Numbered from the stretch's first letter, positions 1 through 11,870 are shown. The stretch: DNA of 64,000 bases from Cyanoderma ruficeps (GCA_008694505.1 VZDJ01000047.1:691927-755926); one strand, 5' to 3'. Notes: generated by a model from the letters alone, not told the origin. Program-made: numbers and translations.

Positions 1-3000
1 GTGGTGTTGCAGCCTGTAGGACCTTGCAGGACCTTGCAGGACACACACAGCACAGGGAGGGGACGTCCCTGACAGGATGAGCTCTCTGCAGAGGCACCAT
101 GCCCTGAGACAGGAAAGGCTCTGTCAGCTGCCCTGAGTGCAGGGTAATCAGAATAATTGGGATATCTCCCCCCTGGGTGAGCCAAGAGCTGCTGAGATAG
201 AAGCCCCAAAACTGGGGCTGTGGATTCCACCCTGTGGGAGAAGGAACACCTTGCTGTGGACTGGACCAGGATTTACAGAAGCTGACTTAACTAAATTGCA
301 TTTTCACTGGAATGAGGAGCATTTCCATTAATTGCTGAATGAGGTGCAGACAGCAATAGATTAAGAATCTTAATTTTCAGGAAGAAAAAGGAAAGGAAGA
401 GCCATTATTTTTGGCATATCTGCAAAATAAGCAGCAATCAGTTGAAAAACACCCCATGTTTCCTCATTGTATATCTCATAGCCTTGACTTATCCCATTTC
501 CTAGATCAATACATTACTACATCAGGTATTTTTGGTTCCCTGTGGACTGATTTAAACATGTTGGATAATTATTTTTTATTGGAGTGCTTCTTCACTGCCT
601 TAAATTTCTCCTGTTTTAAATTCTGCAGCAACACATATTAAGTGTTCCAATCTTTAACTTTGAGTATGTTTTTAATAGAAACCTTGCTCACCAGACACAT
701 TTTTGCAAACTCTTGCAACTCTACAGGAGATACAAAAATCAAACTACTCACACATTGGGTTTTTTTTTTTTTCTTTTCAATGAAATATACAGTAGTAGGG
801 AAGAGCCTTTCTACAATGCCAGACAATGTACAGCAGGGGAACTTCAATCATCCATTTAATTAGCAGAGCAGCAACAGGCAAAGCTCCTCACAAATTACAG
901 AAAGAGGACAGTTAGATGAAATTAAGCAATTCCATCATTTCTAAAGGACAAAACAGTGAAGGACATTTCTGGTATAATTAAAAAGTTCTTGAGATTTGTC
1001 TGAAATAGGGAGCAGGGTGGAAGCACCAACTGAGCAATCCACGGAAAATGCACGACATTCCATCATGCACCAAGGAAATTTCAAGGCTATTTTCACTACT
1101 GCAGGCTCTTGGTAGTGAACATCCCTGTCCTTGGCAAATGAGAGTGACTGACACCCCGACACTGCAATTCCCTAAACCTGAAGAGTTTCTGATTACGATG
1201 AAATGGGTTCACCTAATTATTTTTTCAAGCCGCAGTTTTTGATGTCTAATTTTGAAACCTATTTGAGATGTCTTGAACTGTATTAATATACTGCATTATG
1301 CCTTCATTTCTTTTTGAAGTACTTTACTGTAAAAAATGCAGACATCTAATGATTTTTAAATTACTCCACTCTGCACATATCAATTTACAACAATTACAAC
1401 ATTTTGCATTTTTCAAAGCACTTCAGTTTTAAAGAGGTTTTTTGCTTCACCAAGATATCGAAGGAAGAGGCTGCTGATTCATTTTTCCCCTTTGTAAAAA
1501 TTACCACCAATCTTGCTAGGAGAGCTTCACCAAAAATAGATATGCTAAATATATACCATCTCCATATAATCATTTTAGGATGAAATGTTTTTTGTGACTA
1601 AGAACTGCCAGCATTCTTTTCCCAATCATAATTAGGTTGCTTCAGTGATATAAATGGATTCAGTGCAATGATGACAAATGTCCTGGAGTAAGGGGACAGA
1701 AACTGGCCTACTTTGTCTGAACAGAGTCTAAAGAAATGAATGCAGGACAGGATGTCAGAGCCATCAGCTGTCACAGATCTCTCAGTCTGTAATATTTTAG
1801 GCACAGTGCTGCAATTAATTAGTGACTCAAGGCTGGATTCTCACCTGAACCACCCTGGGACTGCACTGCTGGTACTGCTGCAGTCACACTAATCCACGCA
1901 AGGCTCTGCCCCCCTGAATAACTCTGTGTCCATTTCCTCTTGATATTTCTCTCCCTTAATCTCAAGGCTCCACGTTAAAGGTGTCAATTTGAGAACAGAA
2001 GATGAGTTCTTTTGTTCAGCTGATGCTGCACCTTCAATTAGGCAGAGCTTCCCTTCTACCTGACAGGAGCAGTCAGGAGTTTGATTTTCTCTTTCTGAAA
2101 AGCACAGCCTAGACACCTCAAGGGGAGATGACTCATTAACATCAAGGCATTTTGGGTGACAGCATATAAATAAAGCAACAAAGATCCACAGACAGTGAGC
2201 AGAAAGATGACTGTACTGAAGTCCTGGTGACATTCAAATGGTGTAATATCAGTCTCCCATCGTCCTGACTGTGCCGTGCACTGTGGATCACACCCCTACT
2301 GCACAGGGCAGCTGAGATCTGTGCTGAAGGTCAGGCTGATAATGGATTGCACATACTGTCACAACAGGGCTCAGCACGGTGTAAAGATGCTGAGACTCTG
2401 AAATACTCCAGGGATGACCTTTTGCAGTACAGGTGGTTTTCACAAAACATTTTATATGATCAGCCTGACTTGGAACAAAGCACGAAACTTCTGTTCTCCA
2501 CATCTCGTAGGGGAAGGGGGAGACTGAATGAGAAATGGAACTCGGGGCCTTGTGCAGTTCCCTTGGGCACATCTCCTGTCAGATGGATAAACTGGGAATG
2601 GCTAAACTGGAGCACTCTGGTGTGACTTGCCAAAGGATGACCAAACTAGGAAAAAACTAAAATTAAATAGGCAAAGTGATAAACAAGATAGCAATGAATT
2701 ACCAGGCTAATCCATCTCCCTCATGGTAAATACACGTCAGGCTATAACAGCACTTTGATCCTGTCCACATAAGAAACCAAAGACAGACTGAAGGCACTTT
2801 TCAAATTTCTCCTGATCACATGTGGCTGTAGAGAAGACATAACAATGTTGTTTTGATTGGTGTAGCTAAAAATCTGCCAGAATCTTTCCAGGGTGAAATT
2901 CAGTTGATGCTGCCTAGAGGAGGCAGAAGAATCAAGGGTTTATTATCTGTGTGTTTGTAGTTGGCTGATAGGAAGAGCCTTTACAAAGATGCTCATAAGC

Positions 3001-4445
3001 AGCAAGGCAAAGCTTAAAGGAAAGCCATGTCATCTCTGGGAGAGGTAAATTGAAATCTGAGCTAACAAAGGAAAGTGACTTTTCATGGAAGTTCAATATT
3101 GCAGGGTAGAAAGAGGCCAAATATATCTGAAACAGATATCCAGCTAAGGATATTGAAAGGATGGATCTGAACAGAGCTGAACAAAAGCCAGCCTAAGTTG
3201 TGTCCTACGAGAAGTATAGGATTAGCAATACTGAGTGGCTGAACAACTTTCAAGCCATATTGAGCTGCTTTTATTGAGAACCAATTTAAACACAATGAAA
3301 ACATATCCTGACAGCTGCTTTGGAGTCCTGCAAGAGGATTTTCTGGCCCTGAAGGGAGGGAAATTGTCCAGCAATAACTCTGGAAACAGAAGGAGTATCT
3401 GGAGGTGGTGCAGTGATATTGGGTTGTGCCAGTCCACAGGTCAGAGCAGAGATCAGGCTGGACACTGGAAAGGACCTCAAATAATCTGCCAGTCTTTCAG
3501 CTCAGAGAAAAAACATGATTGCAAGACTTTGCTAAAAACCTGCTCTTTCCACTCCTGGTTTGAATCGGTGCAGAGAGGGCCAGACATAATTGAAACAATT
3601 TATCTAGGAAATGGAAGATTACCCTTCATTTTCAGTCCGTGAGAAGCTTCACTTTTAAAAAACATAACAGAAACTATGAGCATCAAGCAAAACCTGAAGG
3701 ATGGTTGTTATTTTTTGGTAATGTTCTACAGAAAATCAAACAACATGAACAACATGGTCTTTTCCAGCCTCAAAAAAATCCATGAATGATTCCAGAGCTC
3801 AGGCTGGGCCTCCAAACATTGGCAATTCCTAAGGATATGCACAGGTCACAGTCAGCCTTCACCTCTCTTCTTCCTCCCATACCAACTCTTGTCTTTCTCC
3901 ACCCTGATGTGGGCCTGATATTTCCGGGTCTGAGAGATTTCAGCCTGCTAACACCTGCTAACTTTTTCCCAAGGAAAAATTGCTCAAGAAAGGTTCTTTT
4001 CAAAAAAACCTTGAAAAACAACTCTCCTTTCTCAGAACAATCTTTCTCCAGGTGGTGTTTTGCTGTTTCTCTGGTTTAACCCATGGGATCAGAGAGGTGT
4101 CGTTCCTATTCACCAACCATGTTCAGTCTGTGTGGGAACACCTTATAAAAGGCAGTAAGGATTAGACAATAAAGCCTTTTTTCTGTGCTCTTTGCCTTCC
4201 CAAATATTTGGAGCCTCTCATCTTTTGAGTCCTACAACGACGCCCCGTCACGTTAAAATGTTAGTTTTTATCGTTTGAGGAGCCAGAGGAGGGCAGGGAG
4301 GGGACGGGATCACAGAGGTGGCTCATCCCTCCCCAGGCTGGGCCACGCTGTGTCTGTACCTGGAAAGAACCTGGAACAATCCCTCAAACCCACTGTGGAA
4401 CGTTTGGTGTTTGGGCAGCGCTGGCGAAGCCGAGCCCCGTCCTAC
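1..4445 (-). other. TENM1: TENM1 intron downstream of exon H (incomplete)
   Basis: This is non-coding on both strands as far as I can see. I looked for the expected next teneurin exon (EGF6-8, with a CEEGW-type motif) and did not find it. It contains a short duplicated GGACCTTGCA motif near position 20, a T run at about 760-771 and a possible LTR-like end near 4130-4235. The short open frames in this stretch have no family motifs. Confidence 0.85.
4100..4240 (+). mobile_element. Possible LTR R/U5-like end (solo LTR remnant)
   Basis: A compact series of LTR-like signals: CCTTATAAAAGG (TATA box, about 4141), ACAATAAAGCC (polyadenylation signal, about 4168), a T/C-rich stretch with TGTGCTCTTTG, and GTCCTACAACG (about 4230). 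The spacing fits the end of an endogenous retroviral LTR. I could not fix a 5' TG boundary or a target-site duplication, and no internal viral sequence is present, so chance is possible. Confidence 0.3.
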
Positions 4446-4646
4446 CTGTGGAGCAGTCAGGGCCCGTCCAGTGTGGCTCACAGCTGCAGAGCCCCGTGTC
4501 CAGCAGGAAGGAGCCGTGTCCCGAGCACTGCTCCTGGCACAGGGGCAGGGCCGTGTCACAGCCCAGCCCTCCCCAGCCCGGGGAGCAGTGGCATTCCCCC
4601 TGCACGCACACGCCGTGGCCGGAGCACGAGGGGTCCAGGCAGTCCT
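4446..4646 (-). CDS. TENM1: Teneurin-1 exon H: EGF-like repeats 4 and 5 (EGF5 lacks one Cys)
   Basis: The 201-nt exon (phase 1-1, 67 codons) encodes EGF4 with six cysteines at exon residues 3, 8, 14, 19, 21 and 30 ([16 protein letters not shown]) and EGF5 with five at 37, 41, 54, 56 and 65, where Phe47 (SGHGSFLLD) replaces the third Cys. EGF2 and EGF5 are the two odd-cysteine repeats through which teneurins dimerise, so both partners of the dimer interface are present and intact. The acceptor is TCTCCCTTGCAG|AGGAC; the donor is ACAG|GTAGGA. The exon is markedly GC-rich compared with its introns. The next exon (EGF6 onward) was not found between here and the window edge, so the gene continues beyond position 1. 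Confidence 0.95.
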
Positions 4647-7550
4647 CTGCAAGGGAGAACACACAGCTCAGGGCACAGGGCCCACACCTCCGCAGACACT
4701 TACCAGGGAAATAAATGCAGCACGGGTTCAGGTGGATCTGATGGGGTTTTGGGGGAAATACCCAACTGAAACAACATTATTGAACACAAGGGAAAAACAG
4801 GCTCTTAAATTCTGTGCAAAAGAATAAGTTGAAGATAAAGCAAAAAGCAAGCGTGTAGGCTGTTAGAGGCCATTTGGATCTCTTGTCAGGGATTTTGTCT
4901 TATTTTTAAAACACAGATTCCCAGGACAGATCTCTTGGTCTAAGGCTGTGCTTCAGTAGTAGGGCTGGGAAACAGCTGGAGCAATTAATTCTTACTTCTG
5001 TAATTGTGCTTTGCATTTCCATTTGGGTGTTTGTGCACTGTCTTTTATCTGCACCTGGGAAAAGAAACATTTATTCTTTCACCTTCCTGTGAAAACCTCT
5101 CTCTATAGAGATTTTCTCTCTCTGAAAATCTGCTACGAAAAACAGGTTGTCCACTAAGACTGAGCAGTGAATCTCCAACTCACTGCTTGCTGTAAAAAAA
5201 ATAAAAATCCCATACACATAAAAAACATGTGCTGGGCAATTGCAGGTAATGAACAGCTTCATAAAAGTCATAATGTACTGATGAACAATTTGCAAACAAA
5301 GAACGGAATTTGTTCTCAATTTGGATTAAACTATTGCTAGTGAAAAATTCAGGAGCTCAGGAGAGGAATTTAAATCAGCTGGTTAGTGCTGTATGAGCAG
5401 CATATTCTGGCACTGCTTTAACAAGACAGGATTTAAGCAGAAGCAGCCAGCCTTCCTTGGAGGACTGAAGGATCCGTGGGGTGAGGATGGGAAACAACGA
5501 GCCAGCAGCCCACCCATGTTCCACCAGGATGTCAAAGAGACACTGTGGAAGTTCTGCTGTGTGTTTCTCCAGTAGCAGCACAAGCACTGTGTTAATAATT
5601 AAACTGCAAACTCAACAAACAGCAGCCTGTGCTGTGGGAATGGAGAGATGTTCTCTGCTCCAGGAAGGGAAGGCTAAATATTTCAGACACGGGAATTGAT
5701 GGCCTCCAGTTTATAGGACCTTTCAACCTAAAAATAAAGAAGTAAAGCTTTATCTTTTGAACTGCTTTGCCACCAATTCGACATCTTATTTCAGGATTTA
5801 TTTTGTATCTTTTTCAGCCTCCCAGGCTTGTGCAGCACGGTGCAATTCTGAGAGGGGGAATCAGTGTTTCTGGGCAATGCACATCTTGCTAAGTGTAGGA
5901 CAAAAATACATAGTAATTTTCTCTTGTCCTTTGTACATAAAGAGAGACAGCTTTTTCTTTTGCTGATATTTTAAAATTAATAGAGTGACTGCATTTTGGG
6001 AATGATAATCTGGCAAGACAAATTCAAGAGCTCCCCATAGCAATGAACACATGCAGTTACTGGTGCTCCCAGGACAGTACATCTGTTGCTATGTCTGTTA
6101 GGAGCACTGCTATAACACCAAATCCTGTTTACATACAATAAAATAATCTTAATTCCCCACAGAATTCCCTAACTGCTACACGAGTTATGTTTTACAATAC
6201 AAACTGAACAGCCATGTCAAGGACACATTGTCACAATAAAAACCCACCGTACTTGGTTACACAGGTTTGCTCCATCCACCATATTTCTGTATTTCTACAT
6301 AATTTCACCTTTTTTAAAAAAAAATTAAGTAAGTTTCTTACTATAAAAATGTAGTATTTTCCCACTCTTGGTTTCGGTAGCTGCCAGAGTACATTTATGT
6401 CATTTTTTTTAATGTCATTTTTTTCCCCAACCATTTTGCAGGATCTCATCATGGCAAGAAACAAAGCTGCTAAAAACAGCAGTGAGCCTCTCCCCATCTC
6501 CAGGCTTGTTCAGCATCATGGCCTCACTGAGGAAATCTGTGTAGCACTTGCTTTTTCCCATTTGGGTTTTCTTGGTTTCTGAAACTACCAACAATTGACT
6601 GTGTCAGAAGCATTTTCTTGATCCTCCCTTTAAAAACCATTCCAGGTATGTCAAATCTATCAAATCCATCCTGGACATTTTTCTGACTAGAGAATTCAAG
6701 CAACATAAAAAGCCTCCTGTGTGTGCTACTCCAAAGGATTACTGAAAATCTGGATAGCAGGAAGCACAAAGTGCTGTCAATAGCTCCAGGCTAAGGGGAC
6801 TGGTGAAAAATCATCAAATCAGGGGAGGCACCAGGAAGAGTTTTCTGCTTTCTGGGGCTATGCACAAGGGGAGAAAGTCAAAGCTGATGAGCCATCTCAG
6901 CCATGCTGAGGGAAACAACTGCTTCTGTTTATAGATGAGGGCAGAGACACATCAGCAACATAACCAGCAAAAATACAACAGCTGCTTCTCTCAGAATTTC
7001 CCTCCTTTTGTTAGCCAGCCCTTAAAGGATGCCAGTTTGGCACTGTGAGCAAGGGCTTCCACTAAAAATGACATACAAAACCAGAATCAGACAATATGCT
7101 CTGGTGAAGTAACCTGTTTGCTGCCCTTTTGGCTTTACATGGTCAGAAAAACCTAAGATTTAATAGAATGAAAAAGGGAAAAGCTGATTACAATGGTCTG
7201 ATTGCTTTGGAGAACTACCACACCTTGTTTTGTTTAAATGATCTTCTGACTGCCTTACCCTGAGCTTTCGGCCAAATAAAAATAAATTATTTTATCTTTT
7301 CAAATAAAAGAGTGAACCTTTTGTGATGGGTCCATTGGACTGTCACCAAGACCTGAACACCTCTGAAAATTTTCCATCTTAACATTGTTTTCTGTGAGAC
7401 GGCAAAGGCAGTTTTGAGCAAAACACTGACAGCTGATCACATCTCTGCGAGCTTTTAACTACCTTAAAGCAGGAAAATTAAAGACAAATGAAAGCCAAAT
7501 TAAAGCCAAGAGCCAAGCCCCCAGAGCACAGAGAAGGAAAGCTGACCGAC
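4647..7550 (-). other. TENM1: TENM1 intron between exons G and H
   Basis: A 2.9 kb AT-rich intron bounded by GTCGGT (exon G donor) and TCCCTTGCAG (exon H acceptor). I see no coding exon, RNA gene or recognisable transposable element in it. Confidence 0.85.
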
Positions 7551-7745
7551 CTTCCTCGCAGATGTCTCCCTTGTAGCCCGGCACGCAGATGCAGACACCC
7601 ATGATGCAGGTGCCGTGGCCGGAGCAGGTGGGGTCAGTGCACTGCTCCTCCGGGACGTCACACTCTGCTCCCTTCCAGCCACCCCGACACACACAGTGCC
7701 CCTTCTCGTACTCTCCGTTCCCACTGCACAGCACCGGGCAGGAAT
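7551..7745 (-). CDS. TENM1: Teneurin-1 exon G: EGF-like repeats 2 and 3 (EGF2 lacks one Cys)
   Basis: The 195-nt exon (phase 1-1, 65 codons) encodes two EGF-like modules. EGF2 has cysteines at exon residues 3, 7, 18, 20 and 29, only five, because the usual third Cys is Tyr13 (GNGEYEKG). An odd cysteine in EGF2 is an established teneurin feature that leaves a free thiol for an intermolecular disulfide, giving covalent side-by-side dimers. EGF3 has the full six at 36, 41, 47, 52, 54 and 63 ([18 protein letters not shown]). The acceptor is CCCTGTTCAG|ATTCC. The donor GAAG|GTCGGT is atypical at +3 (C) but is required by the downstream join to exon H and keeps the frame. Confidence 0.95.
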
Positions 7746-8764
7746 CTGAACAGGGCACAGCCACCTTTTTAGTCCATTTACATACTTCCATAGGTTAACG
7801 TTTATCGCATTTATCCTCCTGTAAAATTGCTTTTCCACTCCGGCTCCTCAGTTCTTCCTCTGGTTCAAGGGTTGTAAGAGACTGAAGTCTCTGAACTAGG
7901 TAGGGCAGCAGCAATACAATGGCCTGGTCTCCTCATAATACTTTAGTTTTGACCACAAATGGGTTGTCTTAGAGGATAAAAACAACTCTCCCCTTGATTG
8001 GCCTCTGTGGAAAACTTGCAGGGAAGCCTGATTTTCAGTAAGATTAATATCTTTCTTTTCTGTGAACTGAAGCAAGACCCTGCCTTTTTCTTTTTTCTTC
8101 ATTGAAATTGTAGCCATTACTGATCTGTATGTAAACCAGCAATGTGCAAGCTTACTTTTACCATCCACTATCAATTTCTAAGCCTACTGAGTCTTAAAAA
8201 AACAAATCCTACATTTGAGGAGACACTGGGAAAGCGTGAGAATTTCTGGACATCACATGTAGCAGATAATGGATAATTCTGACAGAAACACCTGAAACAG
8301 AAGTGAGCTCACTTAAAATGGTTTTTCTGCCTTAATGCTGGAAAACCATCTCTAAGCTGCTTTAGGTTTCTTATCTACGCCCTGTTCAAGTTAAGACCAC
8401 AGAAACATTTGATTTACTTATGTTTTCTCCAAAGTGAAACTGTTTGGCACTTTTAAATAACAGAAAACATCATGCTATGCTAACCCATCTATTAAAAATG
8501 TGTTTTATAATTACAGACAGGATGCAAAGGTGGATAGAGGAACCCATTAAATCTGAAAGTCATGGAGGGAGAAGTGCTTGATCCGTGTTAACTCAAGTAC
8601 AGAATAAAGTAACTTTCCACATGTATGCTTGGACTGTGTCTGCCATCTGTCTGGAAAAAGGAATTTAATCTCCTTTAATCACTTTGAATTTTTGCAAGCC
8701 CAGCAGTCACACAGCATAATCATGACCCCTGTCATGCACCGTGGGTCAGTTAATATGAGATTAC
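7746..8764 (-). other. TENM1: TENM1 intron between exons F and G
   Basis: A 1.0 kb intron from GTAATC to CCCTGTTCAG. No repeat or additional exon is recognised. Confidence 0.85.
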
Positions 8765-8866
8765 CTTTTGCACAATCAGGGCCAAGGAATCCTGGGAAGC
8801 AGTGGCAGTGGCCTGAGATACATTCTCCATTCCCATTGCAATTAGTAGAGCAGTCATCCAGGATTT
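8765..8866 (-). CDS. TENM1: Teneurin-1 exon F: EGF-like repeat 1
   Basis: A small 102-nt exon (phase 1-1, 34 codons) encodes Glu-Ile-Leu-Asp-Asp followed by one complete teneurin EGF repeat with six cysteines at exon residues 6, 10, 16, 21, 23 and 32. It includes [13 protein letters not shown] and the PGFLGPDC ending. It was found from the exact frame join with exons E and G and the family pattern; stop codons close by on both sides keep it out of long open frames. The donor is AAAG|GTAATC. The acceptor GGATAAACAG|AAATCC is weak: the nearest good pyrimidine tract (TTTTTCTTTGTG) ends about 20 nt upstream, and the bases next to the AG are purine-rich. Skipping would preserve the frame and remove EGF1 alone. 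Confidence 0.93.
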
Positions 8867-11208
8867 CTGTTTATCCAGGCAATTGTGCACAAAGAAAAAC
8901 ATAAACTGGTTGAATTCAAAATGAACGGCATCTTCACCTCACTCTGCAGGACACGTGTCAACATACAGCAGCAGTAAAAAGCCCATTTTCATTCATAGGG
9001 AGCATAAAACAAAATCCCTGTTCAAGCTTACAAATATTTATTAGATTTTTTCTTGACAGCTTTGAGATAACAGGTGCATCATTTATATTACACCAAAAAG
9101 CTTTTAAAGTAAGTGTTCATGTAAAATTTACCACCATTAAAAGCACTGCAGGAACCTGAGTATTTGCTGAAAAAACGTCCACCTTAAACACTTTCTTTTC
9201 TTGCTGAAGTAATTTGTTTGAAACCTGTTTAAAGAGTAAATTGTCTTCTATGGTGTTCATTTGAACCATGTGAATTGAATCCCTCAGAGAAGGGCAGGAT
9301 TTCCACTTCTATACAATCAGATAAACCAAAAAAATAATCTTTTGTACAGCGATGAAATTCGATGTGATAAAGAACTAAGAACTAGACTTGAAGGGAAGAA
9401 AACCCCACCTTCAGTTGTGATCTTAAACTTGCCCATGTTTTATCACACAGCTTTGGATATTAAGCCACTTAACCTGACACATCTGAGGACAGGCTCCTAT
9501 CTGCACCTGGATTAGCCGCTTCCAGTTCACACACGGATTTCCTAGAGGAATGCAGTGGATCCACTGTTTTACATGGATTTTCCACAAAGAATATGAAGTA
9601 AATTCAGGCTCAGATGATCCTGTGTGGAGCAGGTGAGTGTCAGAGCAGCCCCAGTGATGCTGTTTCACACCACAACACAAGACTTTGACTTCAGAAGGCT
9701 GAAAATGACTCCTTCGTTTTTGGGATGTGTCTCCCTTTTATGCTATTCTACACAGACCAATTGGATTGGGGACACAAAGACAAACCTCTTCACTTACACT
9801 GCTCAGAGCAGAGGGACATCAAGAAGAAGCCCCTCCTAGGGAAAGGAATGAATAACAAAGGTACAGTTACAAACCCACTTCTCTTGTTTACAAAAAATTC
9901 CCTAAAAAAAGTCTCTTTGGTTTACTGGCCACAGAAGGGATGGACAACAACTTTCTGATCACATGTAACATGAATCAAATGCTGGCAATTGATTTCAATT
10001 TTTTTTGTGGGCGGTGGGAGGGAAGGGGGAAAGTAGAAGTTATGGTACTAAATGAAATATTATCTAAATCCTCCTGTATAAACCCTGCTGTCTCACAATA
10101 AAAATAAACAAGGGATCAGGAATTTGGATACTGGGCTGGGCTGGAGTCTGGCCAGGTTTTATGGTCTTTGCAGACTACCTGCAAAGATGCTTCATAAATT
10201 GCTTGGATCTTAATTTTCCCAGATGGAACTGAATAATGGCAAATTTTCTCACAGAAGTTCAACTTATTTCAACAGAGCAAATACGAAATTTTACACCAGA
10301 ACCAGTCATTACAACTCTATCTCAATTTCTGATTTTTTCCTTTTATGCAAGCCCTTCAGAATCCTGATATTTGAGTCATCCTGCCCTGCTCTGCAAGGTG
10401 TTTACCACAAAGCAAAAATAGCATCCACTCGCTCTGAAGAGCAGATGGCACCTCCATTACTAGTAAAGACATCTTGCTAAACATATGGCAGAGCAGGTTA
10501 ACTAAAGGGTGCAGTGGTTCAAGTCCTGCAGCAAACCCAGACTGTCACAAATACAACATTTACCTCAACTGAAACTCCAAAAAAGCCCTGTGTGAGCACT
10601 GCTCACTCCCAACACCCACACCTGCAAACACTTGCCCACCTAGAGGTGTTAAAAAGGCAGGAGGAACCTCTCGTGCCACCAGGACATTTCCTTCTGTATT
10701 TGTATTTGTATTTGTCCTCTGGATTCCAAACAAAACAGTGCATCTGAGTAACTGCACAAAGCAACAGCACCCATCCCTCAAACAACGCTCACAAACAAAT
10801 CCACAAAAGATTTTCCATCTTTCAACTGACTAAAATACTGGAAATAACAACTTAAAGCCTGGATAATTTCTGTAGGATTTATGGCCCACGTAAGGAGAGA
10901 GGGCAGACATAATCTCTTTTACTCGGGAAAAGATAACACCAGAAATCATTCAAGCATTTAAACTATCATATAAAAATCTTAGCACATGAAAACTTCACAC
11001 CTAATTTATCTGAGAACATCCACCTTTAATACACAAACATCGCTCTTTGCCTAATATTGCCTTAAACACAATGTTGCTCCACTGAGCTTAATTAAACCAA
11101 GCTGAAATAAAACACGTTTCAGAGAATGCTTAAGAGGAGCTGGAATACACCAAACGCACCTTTGCAGTGCAATAATCAGGGTATCAGTCAGACTGTGATT
11201 GCTCTTAC
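8867..11208 (-). other. TENM1: TENM1 intron between exons E and F
   Basis: A 2.3 kb intron from GTAAGA to the weak acceptor GGATAAACAG. It holds a short GTATTT microsatellite (10696-10715) and otherwise only unremarkable AT-rich sequence. Confidence 0.85.
10696..10715. repeat. (GTATTT)n microsatellite
   Basis: Three full GTATTT units plus a partial one. Confidence 0.9.
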
Positions 11209-11419
11209 CAATAGCTGTAGTCAGCACAAACACTTGCTCGACTTTCTTTCCGTCATTGTAGAACGCCATGTGCCAGGCTCCTTGGTCCATGTACTCAATG
11301 AAACCTGTCTCTTGCAGGGAAGTCAAGATCAGGTTCCTGGGGGCTTGCTGAGGCTCCTCTGAGCTTTTTGGTTCCTGTTTAATTAACTGCTTTCCGTCCA
11401 TCAGCTTCACAAAATCAAA
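11209..11419 (-). CDS. TENM1: Teneurin-1 exon E: linker leading to the EGF array
   Basis: The 211-nt exon starts in phase 0 after TACTATTTCAG and encodes 70 codons plus one base. It begins FDFVKLMDGKQL, has a polar, variable middle (about residues 15-28, rich in Glu, Ser, Gln and Pro), then the conserved NLILTSLQETGFIEYMDQG block and WHMAFYNDGKKVEQVFVLTTAI. The last part is a teneurin-wide signature, and the TSLQETGFIEYMDQG wording is typical of teneurin-1. The paralogues TENM2 and TENM3 carry basic, furin-like sites in this stretch; none (RXXR with flanking basics) is visible here. That agrees with teneurin-1 but does not prove lack of shedding. The donor is ATTG|GTAAGA. Confidence 0.95.
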
Positions 11420-11670
11420 CTGAAATAGTAATGAGCAAAAATTCACCGCCTAGCAAATATTCCTGAGTCCATTCTGCACGTCTCCTCTAAACATGAATAG
11501 ACAGCTGGAATCTTCAGAGGAATTGCCCAAGTATTCACATGTGGACAGCAATTGCATAACCTAGCCAATTTAGCTTCAATTTACATATAAAAAACATTAC
11601 TGTAGGTCAGAAATGTGGCACATATATGCATATATATAAATGTGATAGAATCAGGATCATTTCCAATTAC
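11420..11670 (-). other. TENM1: TENM1 short intron between exons D and E
   Basis: This 251-bp intron (GTAATT...TATTTCAG) contrasts with neighbouring introns of 1-10 kb. It is AT-rich and contains a short ATATATGCATATATAT-like stretch near 11620-11640. No other features. Confidence 0.9.
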
Positions 11671-11870
11671 CTGAGTGTGAGTGGGTGGGATGTTTCTTCT
11701 GCCATAAATGCCCAGCAGAGAGTCCTTTGCCAGAGAAATGTTGAATTTCAGGTACACAGGGTGGTGGATGGTGATTTGGAAGCGCCAGAATAACCCAGGT
11801 GGGATGGTTTGCATCACTTGTGCTCCAATCTCCACTTCCCCTGTGTCTATGGCCCGGCCCTTCTGCAACA
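11671..11870 (-). CDS. TENM1: Teneurin-1 exon D: membrane-proximal ectodomain
   Basis: The 200-nt exon contributes a split Val plus 66 codons starting [19 protein letters not shown] and ending [12 protein letters not shown]. This is the conserved region between the membrane span and the EGF array of teneurins. [10 protein letters not shown] and [19 protein letters not shown] are family hallmarks, with teneurin-1-specific residues. KFNIS contains an N-glycosylation sequon (Asn-Ile-Ser). The acceptor is AAATCAG|TGTTG. Another CAG lies 8 nt downstream (TGTTGCAG|AAG), but using it would shift the frame and lose the VLQ that aligns with VFQ in mammals, so the upstream site was chosen. The donor is CAG|GTAATT. 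Phases are 1 in, 0 out. The next intron is only 251 bp, the shortest in the window. Confidence 0.95.

Noticed and set aside
3445..3500. CR1-like wording (AGGCTGGACACTGGAAAGGACC)
   Set aside because: Only about 25 bp resembles CR1 and the flanks do not continue the match.
4275..4827. Open frames of 88 to 169 codons on the plus strand, and a second minus frame, over exon H
   Set aside because: Shadows of the GC-rich EGF4-5 exon; no recognisable protein.
7500..7838. 112-codon alternative minus frame over exon G
   Set aside because: Frame-shifted reading of EGF2-3; the frame consistent with flanking exons is the other one.
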